The notes under the pieces are model-generated. The model worked only from the letters and a program-made list of their open reading frames with translations. It did not search any database and was not told the origin of the DNA. DNA of 64,000 nt, from NCBI RefSeq assembly GCF_008923185.1, contig NZ_WBMT01000026.1, positions 116,921 through 180,920 of the forward strand, written 5' to 3'. The position numbers and the translations under genes are program-made. This document shows positions 55,697-63,118 of the stretch, piece after piece; position 1 is the stretch's first letter, and each line of letters begins with the position of its first letter. The DNA comes from Actinomadura rudentiformis (GTDB taxonomy: Bacteria > Actinomycetota > Actinomycetes > Streptosporangiales > Streptosporangiaceae).

Positions 55697-56581
55697 GTGA
55701 CCGCCGAGCAACTCGGCTTCGAAGGCATGCCGCGACGGCTCTATACCTGCACGCCCTCGCGGCTGAACACCTGGCTCGACTGCCCCCGGCGGTACCGGAT
55801 GACCTATCTGGACCGTCCGGCGCCGCCCAAGGGCCCGCCGTGGGCCCACAACAGCGTGGGCGCCAGCGTGCACAACGCCCTGGCGGCGTGGTGGCGCCTC
55901 CCTGTCCACGAGCGGACGCCCGCCATGGCGGGCGTCCTCCTCATCCGGGGCTGGCTCACCGAGGGCTTCCGCGACCCGTCGCAATCGGCCCAGTGGCGCG
56001 AGCGTGCCCGCGAGATGGTCGAACGCTACGCCGCGGGCCTGGACCCGGCCGACGAACCCCTGGGCGTCGAACGCACGGTGGCCACCCGCACAGATCGCAT
56101 AGCGCTGTCGGGCCGCATCGACCGCCTGGACGCCCGCGGCTCCGAACTCGTCGTGGTCGACTACAAGACCGGCCGCCACATTCTCACCCCCGACGACGCC
56201 CGTGGCTCGCTGGCTCTGGCGGTCTATGCCGTGGCGGCCTCCCGCGTCCTGCGCCGGCCCTGCCGCCGCGTGGAGCTGCACCACCTGCCCACCGGCGAGG
56301 TGGCCGTCTGGGAGCACACCGACGAGTCCCTCGCCCGCCACATCCGCCGCGCCGAGCAGATCGCCGCCGAGGCGTCCGCCGCGGACGAGGCGTACAAAAC
56401 CAAGATCCCCCGCCCCCGCCAGGGCGAAGCCGTAGACCACACCCCGTACGACGAGGTCTTCCCGCCCAGACCGAGCAATCTCTGCGCCTGGTGCGACTAC
56501 GCCCGCCACTGCCCCGAAGGCCGCGCCGCCGCCCCCAAGAAAGACCCCTGGGCTGCTGTACTTATTGATTCCACGACCTGA
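55697..56581 (+). CDS. RecB/Cas4-type PD-(D/E)XK exonuclease with Fe-S cluster ligands
   Basis: A 294-residue nuclease. TPSRLNTWLDCPRRY (Cys29) begins the PDDEXK_1 domain. The catalytic core is SGRIDRLD (Asp) and VVVDYKTGR (D-x-K). Three further Cys in CAWCDYARHC near the C-terminus complete a likely 4Fe-4S cluster, as in AddB, Cas4 and RecB-like proteins. It may act in recombination repair. GTG at 55697 with GGGGA upstream. No cas genes are nearby, so a CRISPR role is unlikely. Confidence 0.88.
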   Translation: MTAEQLGFEGMPRRLYTCTPSRLNTWLDCPRRYRMTYLDRPAPPKGPPWAHNSVGASVHNALAAWWRLPVHERTPAMAGVLLIRGWLTEGFRDPSQSAQWRERAREMVERYAAGLDPADEPLGVERTVATRTDRIALSGRIDRLDARGSELVVVDYKTGRHILTPDDARGSLALAVYAVAASRVLRRPCRRVELHHLPTGEVAVWEHTDESLARHIRRAEQIAAEASAADEAYKTKIPRPRQGEAVDHTPYDEVFPPRPSNLCAWCDYARHCPEGRAAAPKKDPWAAVLIDSTT

Positions 56582-56693
56582 CCCGCTCGCCTGGCGGCTC
56601 GCTTCACGACCCGATAACGCGCTCGCGTGCGGGCTGGGCCAGGCGGCTGCGGAGAGCGGAACGTCGATTGAAACCATGCAGCCGGGTGGGAGG

Positions 56694-57593
56694 TCATTTT
56701 GTGGAAGTGACAGGCCAGCGGCGGGGGTCTCTTAGGCCGTAGAGACCTCTGCTCACGTCGTAGCCTTCGGCGGCCAGGCGGTGGCGGGCGCGTTCGAGCA
56801 TGTCGCGGGTGGGCTTCATGAAGGCGTAGTCGTGCAGGCGCTCAGGGACGGTGCTCAGGGCCGTGCGGAAGGATCGCAGGGCGGCCGTCACGGCGGGCTG
56901 GGGGATTTCGGGGAGCGCGCCGTACATCTGGCGCGCCCAGTCCGGCAGCGAGTAGTAGCAGAGCGCGCCGAACGGGAAGTAGCCGGGCTTGCCGGGTGTC
57001 AGGAACTTCAGGTTGTCCGGCATGGTCGGCCACATCAGGAACTTCACCGTCGCCGCTGCCTCGTCCGTGACGCGGAGATGCGGGCGCATGGAGGCGAAGT
57101 AGTCCTCCATCTCGGCCACGCTGCCGGGCACGTCCTCGGCGTGGAGGCCTACGTACGTGGCGGTGTGGCGTTGCTCCTCCAGGTAGCGGTCGGCCATCGC
57201 GTCGGTCAGCGGCAGTCCGGACCTGCGAGTGATCTCCAGGTAGGAGTAGACCTCGGCGCAGTGCACCCACCGCAGCAGCTCGGGCTGGTCGAGAGGTTCC
57301 TTCTTGCCGGTGTCGTGGTTGAGGATGCGCAGGCTGCGATGGATGCCGCGGACCTTGGCGGCCAGCTCGTCGATCTCCTCGTGACTGCCGAACGTGGCCA
57401 TGCCCACGAAGTCGGCGGTGCGCTGGAGGCGTCCGAGCGGGTCCTCCTGGAAGTCGGAGTTCTGCCAGACGCCCCACATCGCCATGGGGTGCAGGGCCTG
57501 CAGCATGAGGCTGCGGACTCCGCCGATCCACATGGACCGGTCGATGTGGACACGCCAGGTGACGCTCTCGGGCGGTGCGACGGTTGCCGACAT
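56694..57593 (-). CDS. DUF2236 (MpaB/latex-clearing-like) oxygenase-family protein
   Basis: A 299-residue helical protein of DUF2236, which includes oxygenases such as latex-clearing protein and MpaB'. Typical blocks are RSLMLQALHPMAMWGVWQNS, LLRWVHCAEVYSYL, RHTATYVGLHAED and FLTPGKPGYFPFGALCYYS. A heme or metal role is suggested by the His residues but cannot be shown here. GAGGTGAGGA just upstream of the ATG forms half of a large inverted repeat. Cotranscription with the upstream hydrolase is possible. Confidence 0.88.
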   Translation of the reverse strand: MSATVAPPESVTWRVHIDRSMWIGGVRSLMLQALHPMAMWGVWQNSDFQEDPLGRLQRTADFVGMATFGSHEEIDELAAKVRGIHRSLRILNHDTGKKEPLDQPELLRWVHCAEVYSYLEITRRSGLPLTDAMADRYLEEQRHTATYVGLHAEDVPGSVAEMEDYFASMRPHLRVTDEAAATVKFLMWPTMPDNLKFLTPGKPGYFPFGALCYYSLPDWARQMYGALPEIPQPAVTAALRSFRTALSTVPERLHDYAFMKPTRDMLERARHRLAAEGYDVSRGLYGLRDPRRWPVTSTK

Positions 57594-57597
57594 TCCT

Positions 57598-57650
57598 CAC
57601 CTCGCAATGTGAGACAAACTGGAGTAAGTGTGTCATTACATTGCGAGGTG
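57598..57650. promoter_or_regulatory. Large inverted repeat between hydrolase and DUF2236 genes
   Basis: CACCTCGCAATGT at 57598-57610 and ACATTGCGAGGTG at 57638-57650: perfect 13-bp arms, 27-bp centre. It overlaps the ribosome site of the DUF2236 gene. It could be a pair of operator sites or a structured mRNA leader. Confidence 0.8.
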
Positions 57651-57671
57651 TGCACCGTGACCACGATCACG

Positions 57672-58553
57672 TCAGAAGACGCGGCGTTCCGCCTGATTCC
57701 AGAAGTCGGTGAGGGCGCTCGCCGTGGTCTCCGGGGCCTCCACGGCGGGTGAGTGGGCCGCGCTGGGGATCACGACCTTGGCGGCGTCGAGGCGTTCGGC
57801 CATGGTGGCCTGGACGCGGGGGTCCCAGACGTCGTCGTCCTCTCCGTACAGCACCAGGACCGGCACGCCCGCGTCCTCGGTGGCCTTGGCCAGCTCGTCG
57901 ACCCGGTCAGGGGCGGAGAGGAGCTCGCCCGCCATGCCGATCAGCCCCTGCGGGCAGTTGCCCAGGGTGCGGGCCTCCAGGAACGCGAGGATCTCCTTGG
58001 GAACGCCGCGAGCCACCGCGTCCGGGCCGATGCTCACGGCCCAGATCTGGGCGAGGCCGAGCTCCGGGATGGCGTCCCGGAGCGCCTGGGCCTTGGCCGC
58101 GGCCGGGCCGGTGACGCCACCTGGGCCCGAGCTCATCAGCGTGTACGAGACAGGCCGGATCCGCCCGGAGATCAGTGGTTCACGGGTGACGAGGCCGCCG
58201 AACGAATGGCCGACGAGGTGCACGGGGTCGGGGCCCAGGGCCTCGGCCAGCGCCGCGATGTCCTCGCCCAGGGCCGTCCGGGTGTAGACGGTGGGATCGT
58301 CCGGGTTGCCCTTGCTCTCGTACTGGCCGCGCATGTCGACGGCCACGACGCGGCGGCCGGCCCGGGCGAGCGTCTCCAGGACCGAGATGAAGTCCTCTTT
58401 GCTGCCGGTGAAGCCTGGGACGAGCAACGCCGGACAACGTTCGGCCACTCCGGAGCCAGGCAGCGCCTCAAGCGCGGCGAACGCGCCGCGCGAGGTCTCG
58501 ACAAAGGTCCGCCGTACGCCGGAGGGCAGTTTCAGGAACCGGGGGGTGCTCAT
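57672..58553 (-). CDS. Alpha/beta-hydrolase
   Basis: A 293-residue hydrolase. The nucleophile elbow is GHSFGGL (Ser about residue 116), the oxyanion region LVPGFTGSKEDF, the acid in LYGEDDDVWDP and the His in SAAHSPAVEAP. The strand order is of the proline iminopeptidase/epoxide-hydrolase group. The substrate is unknown. ATG 58553; the gene upstream is 137 bp away and divergent. DUF2236 follows on the same strand after a large inverted repeat. Confidence 0.9.
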   Translation of the reverse strand: MSTPRFLKLPSGVRRTFVETSRGAFAALEALPGSGVAERCPALLVPGFTGSKEDFISVLETLARAGRRVVAVDMRGQYESKGNPDDPTVYTRTALGEDIAALAEALGPDPVHLVGHSFGGLVTREPLISGRIRPVSYTLMSSGPGGVTGPAAAKAQALRDAIPELGLAQIWAVSIGPDAVARGVPKEILAFLEARTLGNCPQGLIGMAGELLSAPDRVDELAKATEDAGVPVLVLYGEDDDVWDPRVQATMAERLDAAKVVIPSAAHSPAVEAPETTASALTDFWNQAERRVF

Positions 58554-58677
58554 CGTTACCCGGCCCCCTCACTGGACTCTGCCGGGGAATCGGACAGGCT
58601 CAGGAACCGGGGCTTGCTCACAGGGGGCCAGGGTACTAAATACGCAGGCCTGGACACCGGTAAAGGTTCTTTGGTGG

Positions 58678-58683
58678 TAGCGT
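58678..58683 (+). promoter_or_regulatory. Candidate -10 box of a leaderless promoter (GDPD gene)
   Basis: TAGCGT, seven bases before the ATG at 58691. Confidence 0.55.
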
Positions 58684-58690
58684 CACGATC

Positions 58691-59371
58691 ATGGTGACGG
58701 CGATCTCCGCGCACCGCCGGGACGAGGCGGGGCGCGCCGGCCTCCACGAGGCGGTGGCCTCCGGCGCCGAGTACGTCGAGATCGACGTCCGCCGCACCGG
58801 GGACGGCGAGCTGGTCGTCCATCACGATCCGGACGTGGGCGGGCAGCGGCTGAGCCGCCTCCCGTTCGAGCGGCTCGCCGATCTGGCCGGGCGGCCGGTG
58901 CCCCGGGTGTCGGAGGCCCTGGAGATCATCGCGGCGGGCGGGGTCAAGGGGCATCTCGATCTGAAGGAACGCGGCTGCGAGGCCGAGATGGTCGAGCTGG
59001 CGCTGGAGGCGTTCGGCCCGGACGACTTCGTGGTGACCACCCGGGACGCCGCCTCACTCAGCTCGATCAAGAAGGTGTACCCCCAGGTCACGGCCGCGCT
59101 GTCGATCGGGCGCAGCTGGTGGGAGTACGGCGTGGTGAACGATCTCGCGCCGATCCGGCGGATCAGGCAGAGCGGCGCCGACATGGTCGCCCTCAATTTC
59201 CGGCTGGCCCGGATCGGGGTGCTGGGCCAGTGCGCCCGCGCCGGATTCCCGGCCATGATCTGGACGGTGAACGCCGCGCCCCTGATGCGCCGCTTCCTGG
59301 GTGACACGCGGGTGGCCGTGCTGATCACCGACCATCCCCGCCACGCCCTGGCCCTCCGCGCGGACGCCTGA
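58691..59371 (+). CDS. Glycerophosphodiester phosphodiesterase
   Basis: A 226-residue TIM-barrel enzyme that releases sn-glycerol 3-phosphate from deacylated phospholipids. Active-site motifs: SAHRRD (His), EYVEIDVRRTGDG (Glu/Asp), VHHDP and the C-terminal FPAMIWTVNAA. It lacks a signal peptide, so it is cytosolic. Length is short but complete for the family. Leaderless start (TAGCGT box). Its stop codon is duplicated in a tandem repeat. Confidence 0.92.
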   Translation: MVTAISAHRRDEAGRAGLHEAVASGAEYVEIDVRRTGDGELVVHHDPDVGGQRLSRLPFERLADLAGRPVPRVSEALEIIAAGGVKGHLDLKERGCEAEMVELALEAFGPDDFVVTTRDAASLSSIKKVYPQVTAALSIGRSWWEYGVVNDLAPIRRIRQSGADMVALNFRLARIGVLGQCARAGFPAMIWTVNAAPLMRRFLGDTRVAVLITDHPRHALALRADA

Positions 59372-59392
59372 CTCGAAACGCCTGACTCAAAC
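59365..59392 (+). repeat. Two tandem 14-bp repeats spanning a stop codon
   Basis: CGCCTGACTCGAAA and CGCCTGACTCAAAC. The TGA in the first copy is the stop of the GDPD gene; a CCTGAC continues downstream. Confidence 0.75.
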
Positions 59393-59419
59393 CCCTGACG
59401 ACTCGGATGCGCCGGTCAG

Positions 59420-60121
59420 TCAGCCTTCCAAAGTGAGCAGTTGCGCGTGCAGGTCTCGGAGATCTGCTGCATGGAGGTCGAACGTGTCGTCCGGACCAGG
59501 CGGGTCGCCGTCAGGGCGAGGCACATACGCCGTGCGCATCCCCGCGGCGGCGGCCGCTCGCAGATCCCACGCGTGAGCAGCCACCTTGAACGGCGGGCCT
59601 GATCCGGCGGGCACGCTCGCCATCGCCAGCTTGTAGATCCCCGGATCCGGCTTGTAGGTGCCCGCGTCCTCGCCGGAGAGCACCTGGTGCCACCGCAGCC
59701 CGGATCTGCCACTGAGCCCGGCAAGGACACGGCGGCTGGCGTTCGACAGGCCGAGCACCATGACGTCGGCAGCCAGGAGGTCAAGGCCGTCAACAGTGTC
59801 CGGCCAAGGCTGCAGCCACTCGGATGCATCGGTGAGGCCGGCGAGCGCATCGGGTGGCAGAAGACCCTCGCCGACCAGCCAGTTCAGGGCTTCGGCATCC
59901 AGTTCATGGCTGGGGGCGAACGCGCGGCGGCCGTCGATGATCGCGCGCTCCTGCGCGGAGACGTGGTCGATCCATTGACGGACGACGTTCGCCGCGGCCT
60001 CGCTCTCGATCCCGGCCACCACGGATACGCGGTGTGCCAGGCTCCCAGCGTGATCCACCAGGGTGCCCAGGACGTCGAAGACAACGACCAGCGGGTTCGT
60101 ACCCTTCCGCGCCTGTTCCAT
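59420..60121 (-). CDS. HAD-superfamily hydrolase, haloacid-dehalogenase type II
   Basis: A 233-residue hydrolase. Motif I FDVLGTLVDH (nucleophile Asp about residue 15), motif II LGLSNASRR, motif III Lys in GTYKPDPGIYK and motif IV AHAWDLRAAAAAGM. These match L-2-haloacid dehalogenases, which cleave 2-haloacids; other substrates are possible. Start ATG 60121 because TACGAT lies six bases upstream; GTG 60127 falls within that spacing. Confidence 0.88.
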   Translation of the reverse strand: MEQARKGTNPLVVVFDVLGTLVDHAGSLAHRVSVVAGIESEAAANVVRQWIDHVSAQERAIIDGRRAFAPSHELDAEALNWLVGEGLLPPDALAGLTDASEWLQPWPDTVDGLDLLAADVMVLGLSNASRRVLAGLSGRSGLRWHQVLSGEDAGTYKPDPGIYKLAMASVPAGSGPPFKVAAHAWDLRAAAAAGMRTAYVPRPDGDPPGPDDTFDLHAADLRDLHAQLLTLEG

Positions 60122-60127
60122 GATCAC

Positions 60128-60133
60128 ATCGTA
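60128..60133 (-). promoter_or_regulatory. Candidate -10 box of a leaderless promoter (HAD gene)
   Basis: TACGAT on the minus strand, six bases before the ATG at 60121. Confidence 0.55.
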
Positions 60134-60300
60134 GCCATGCCCGTCAGACTTCCTTGATCGTCCAACTGGACCGGGACGGTCGGTCGGGCGGACAGGCCGG
60201 GGCGGCGTGACCGGCGCCAGGGGCGAGAAAACAGAACAACTGCAAGATCACGGCTCTGGATGGGCGTGATCTTGCAGCTGTCAGGTCGGCCGGGCCGGCG

Positions 60301-61824
60301 TCAGGCCGACTTGGCCTCCGCGGTCTCGGCGGTGGTGGCCTCGGCCACCGGCGCGCCGTTGCGGGTGCGCCGGCGCGAGCGGGTCCGGGTGCGGGCGGGC
60401 TTGTCGCCGTGCGCGGGCTTGTCGCCCTCCGCGGTGCCGGACTCGACCTGCTTGACGTCGTCGACGGGCTTGCCGGCGCGCGTGCGGGTGCGGGAACGGT
60501 TGCGCCGCGGTCGGCGGGTCCGCTCGCCTTCGTCGGCGTGATCACGGTCCCGGCCGCCCCGCTCGCGGGAGCGGGTCTTGCCGGTCTCGCCGATGTCCTC
60601 GAGCTCCTCGGCGGCCAGGCCGGCGCGCTCACCGCGCTGCTCCTTGGGCAGCTTGCCCTTGGTGCCGGCCGGGATGCCCAGCGCCGCGAAGAAGTGCTCC
60701 GAGGTGGAGTAGGTCTCCTCCGGCGCGGCGAACGGCAGGTCGAGGGTGCTGTTGATCAGCTTCCACCGGGTCAGGTCGGCCCAGTCGATCAGCGTGACCG
60801 AGACGCCCTCCTTGCCCGCGCGGCCGGTGCGGCCGATGCGGTGCACGTAGGTGTCGGCGCTGTCGGGGCACTCGAAGTTGACCACGTGCGTGACGTCGTC
60901 GACATCGAGCCCGCGGGCCGCCACGTCGGTGGCCACCAGCACGTCGATCTTGCCGTTGCGGAACGCGCGGAGCGCGCGCTCGCGCTGACCCTGGCCGAGA
61001 TCGCCGTGCACGGCCGCGGCGTCGAAGCCGCGCTGGACCAGGTCGGACGCGACCCGGTCGCAGGCCCGCTTGGTCTGGCAGAAGACCATGGTCAGCCCAC
61101 GGCCCTCGGCCTGGAGCAGACGGGCCACCATCTCCGGCTTGTCCATCTGGTGGGCCTGGAAGACGTGCTGCGCGACCTGCGGAGTGGCCTCCGACTCGGC
61201 GTGCGACTCGGCGCGGACGTTGGTCGGCCGGGTGAGGTACTTGCGGGACAGGGCCACGATCTCGCCCGGCATGGTGGCCGAGAACATCATGGTCTGGCGC
61301 TGCGCCGGGACCCGCTCGATGATGCGCTCGATGTCGGGCAGGAAGCCCAGGTCGAGCATGCGGTCGGCCTCGTCCAGCACCAGCACGCCGACCTCGGAGA
61401 GGTTGAGGTGCTTCTGCTTGACCAGGTCGAGCAGCCGACCGGGCGTGCCGACGACGACGTCGACGCCCTCGCGGAGCGCGTCGATCTGGGGCTCGTACGC
61501 GCGGCCGCCGTAGACCGACAGCACGCGGGTGCCGAGCTTGCCGCCGGCGACCAGGAGGTCGTCGGTGACCTGAAGGGCCAGCTCACGGGTGGGCGCAACC
61601 ACCAGGGCCTGGGGCCTCTTGCCGCCGTGCGTGATCCGCTGCAGCAGCGCGACGCCGAAGGCCAGGGTCTTGCCGGTGCCCGTACGGGCCTGTCCGATGA
61701 TGTCGTGGCCGCCCAGCGCAATCGGCAGGGCGAGCTCTTGGATGGGGAACGCTTCCACGATGCCCTCGGTCTCGAGCGCATCGGCTATCTCGGGTACGAC
61801 CCCGAGTTCACGAAAGGTAGTCAG
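60301..61824 (-). CDS. DEAD-box RNA helicase
   Basis: A 507-residue ATP-dependent RNA helicase, probably for ribosome assembly or RNA turnover at low temperature. Motifs: Q motif FPIQ, GQARTGTGKT (I), PTRELALQ (Ia), GTPGRLLDL (Ib), DEAD (II), SATM (III), TDVAARGLD (V) and HRIGRTGRAG (VI). A basic, Arg-rich C-terminal tail covers about 400-507. GTG 61758 cuts the N-terminus and removes the conserved TTFRELG. CTG 61824 lies 9 bp after GGAGG and restores it, so I prefer CTG. The long leader upstream contains hairpins. Confidence 0.92.
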   Translation of the reverse strand: MTTFRELGVVPEIADALETEGIVEAFPIQELALPIALGGHDIIGQARTGTGKTLAFGVALLQRITHGGKRPQALVVAPTRELALQVTDDLLVAGGKLGTRVLSVYGGRAYEPQIDALREGVDVVVGTPGRLLDLVKQKHLNLSEVGVLVLDEADRMLDLGFLPDIERIIERVPAQRQTMMFSATMPGEIVALSRKYLTRPTNVRAESHAESEATPQVAQHVFQAHQMDKPEMVARLLQAEGRGLTMVFCQTKRACDRVASDLVQRGFDAAAVHGDLGQGQRERALRAFRNGKIDVLVATDVAARGLDVDDVTHVVNFECPDSADTYVHRIGRTGRAGKEGVSVTLIDWADLTRWKLINSTLDLPFAAPEETYSTSEHFFAALGIPAGTKGKLPKEQRGERAGLAAEELEDIGETGKTRSRERGGRDRDHADEGERTRRPRRNRSRTRTRAGKPVDDVKQVESGTAEGDKPAHGDKPARTRTRSRRRTRNGAPVAEATTAETAEAKSA

Positions 61825-62317
61825 GGCTTTCAGCCTCCATAGTGCGGGGTCCTCGCTCCCGGTGGCGGCGCTGCTCCTGGCCCGCCTCCGCCGGTATCCG
61901 GTCGTTCGCCGGTCTCCGGTGGTTCGGGCCGCCTAGGGACACGATCCGTACCGGCAGGGCCCCATCCGTTGGGGCGGACCCGCCGGTCGCTTCTCGTGGC
62001 CGCGCGCTCGCGCGGGAGGGACCAGCCGTCAATCAATTCTTCGGCGACCGCAGTCAGGGGTTGAAAGCAGTCACATTGCGTGGCTGCGTGCGGTCACACT
62101 CCGCGACGCAGTGTACCGGCCGTTGAATCCATACACCAATAGCCGATCACTGGTCTCAACGGTTCCCACATCCGATCTATTCCATGCGCTGCGCTGGCTA
62201 CCCATGCCGGCGGGCGGGCAACCCTCTCTGATCGTCCGCATGCGGCCACGGATCCTGCCATCCTGGGGAGCCGGAATTGTGTGGGATGCGTGGTCCCCAG
62301 GGCGGAGGTACGGACGG
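61825..62317. other. Non-coding region with structured helicase leader
   Basis: About 490 bp without a convincing gene. On the minus strand TTGGTG-N18-TACACT (around 62105-62135) could start a helicase transcript with a leader of about 270 nt. Hairpins at 61959-61975 (GCCCCA/TGGGGC) and 62000-62015 (CCGCGCG/CGCGCGG) lie in it. A ten-codon minus ORF from ATG 61840 (MEAESPDYLS) overlaps the helicase ribosome site. The plus-side part holds only the ribosome site of the gene at 62318. Confidence 0.45.
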
Positions 62318-63118
62318 ATGCGCGCGGGTTTGAAGGGCGTCGTGGCCCTGGCGGCTGTGACCCTCACGGTGGCCGGAGCCGCCGGATGCTCGTCTTCGGA
62401 CGACAAGGGGGGCGGCGACCCGGTGAAGGGCACCATCGTCCTCACCGACAACTCCGCGTTCGCCGACAAGCTGGTGAAGTTCAAGGACGCCGAGTACGTG
62501 AAGATCGCGGGGCTGCCCGACCAGGCGGCCGCCAAGACGGTCAACGGCGCGCTGCGCGGCCCGCTCGACTGGTCGGTCACGTGGGCGTCCGCCACCCTGC
62601 TGCCCGAGCAGCGCACCGAGTGCAAGGGCCGGTCGAGCGTCATCCAGACCAAGGTCCGGCTGGGCCTGCGCAAGGGAGAGATCATCTCGGCCGCCAACAA
62701 CATCCAGATGATCCCCTGTTACGAGGGGGAGGGTGCGTTGCCGAACGTTCCGGTGACCGTGGACGTCAAGGCGGGCAAGGCGCTCACGGCCGAGGACGTC
62801 TTCGACTCCAAGACCTTGGAGAAGAAGGGGCTGAAGAAGCTCTGGGATGCGCTCTCGGGTCCCAAGGACGACTGGAAGGACTGCGAGCTCGACGACATCC
62901 AGAAGAAGGACTTCTCTCCGGGCAAGCGGGACGGCGACCCGATCGAGTCGCCCGCCCCCGCCGGGGTCCTGTTCACCGAGCAGGGCATGGAGCTGATCTG
63001 GTCGACGACGGGCACCAGCTGCAACAACTTCACGTTCACCGCGCCGTACGACAAGGTGAAGGACATGATCAACAAGGACCTGTACCCGCGGCTGCTGGCG
63101 GGTGCGGCCGCCAAGTGA
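62318..63118 (+). CDS. Hypothetical lipoprotein coupled to a Ser/Thr kinase
   Basis: A 266-residue lipoprotein. The signal peptide ends at AAGC (Cys24), followed by an Asp/Gly/Lys linker and an extracellular domain of about 230 residues with four further Cys (for example ECKGRSS, MIPCYEGEG, DWKDCELDD, TSCNNF). No known family. GGAGG lies 9 bp before the ATG. Its stop overlaps the kinase start as GTGA, so it may be the extracytoplasmic partner of the kinase. Confidence 0.8.
   Translation: MRAGLKGVVALAAVTLTVAGAAGCSSSDDKGGGDPVKGTIVLTDNSAFADKLVKFKDAEYVKIAGLPDQAAAKTVNGALRGPLDWSVTWASATLLPEQRTECKGRSSVIQTKVRLGLRKGEIISAANNIQMIPCYEGEGALPNVPVTVDVKAGKALTAEDVFDSKTLEKKGLKKLWDALSGPKDDWKDCELDDIQKKDFSPGKRDGDPIESPAPAGVLFTEQGMELIWSTTGTSCNNFTFTAPYDKVKDMINKDLYPRLLAGAAAK

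Noticed and set aside
55697..56581. Cas4 assignment for the RecB-like nuclease
   Set aside because: It has Cas4-like Fe-S cysteines, but there are no other cas genes and no array; the general RecB-like name is safer.
61830..62036. A 68-codon minus ORF upstream of the helicase
   Set aside because: Arg/Pro/Gly-rich, no ribosome site, and it covers the probable helicase leader.
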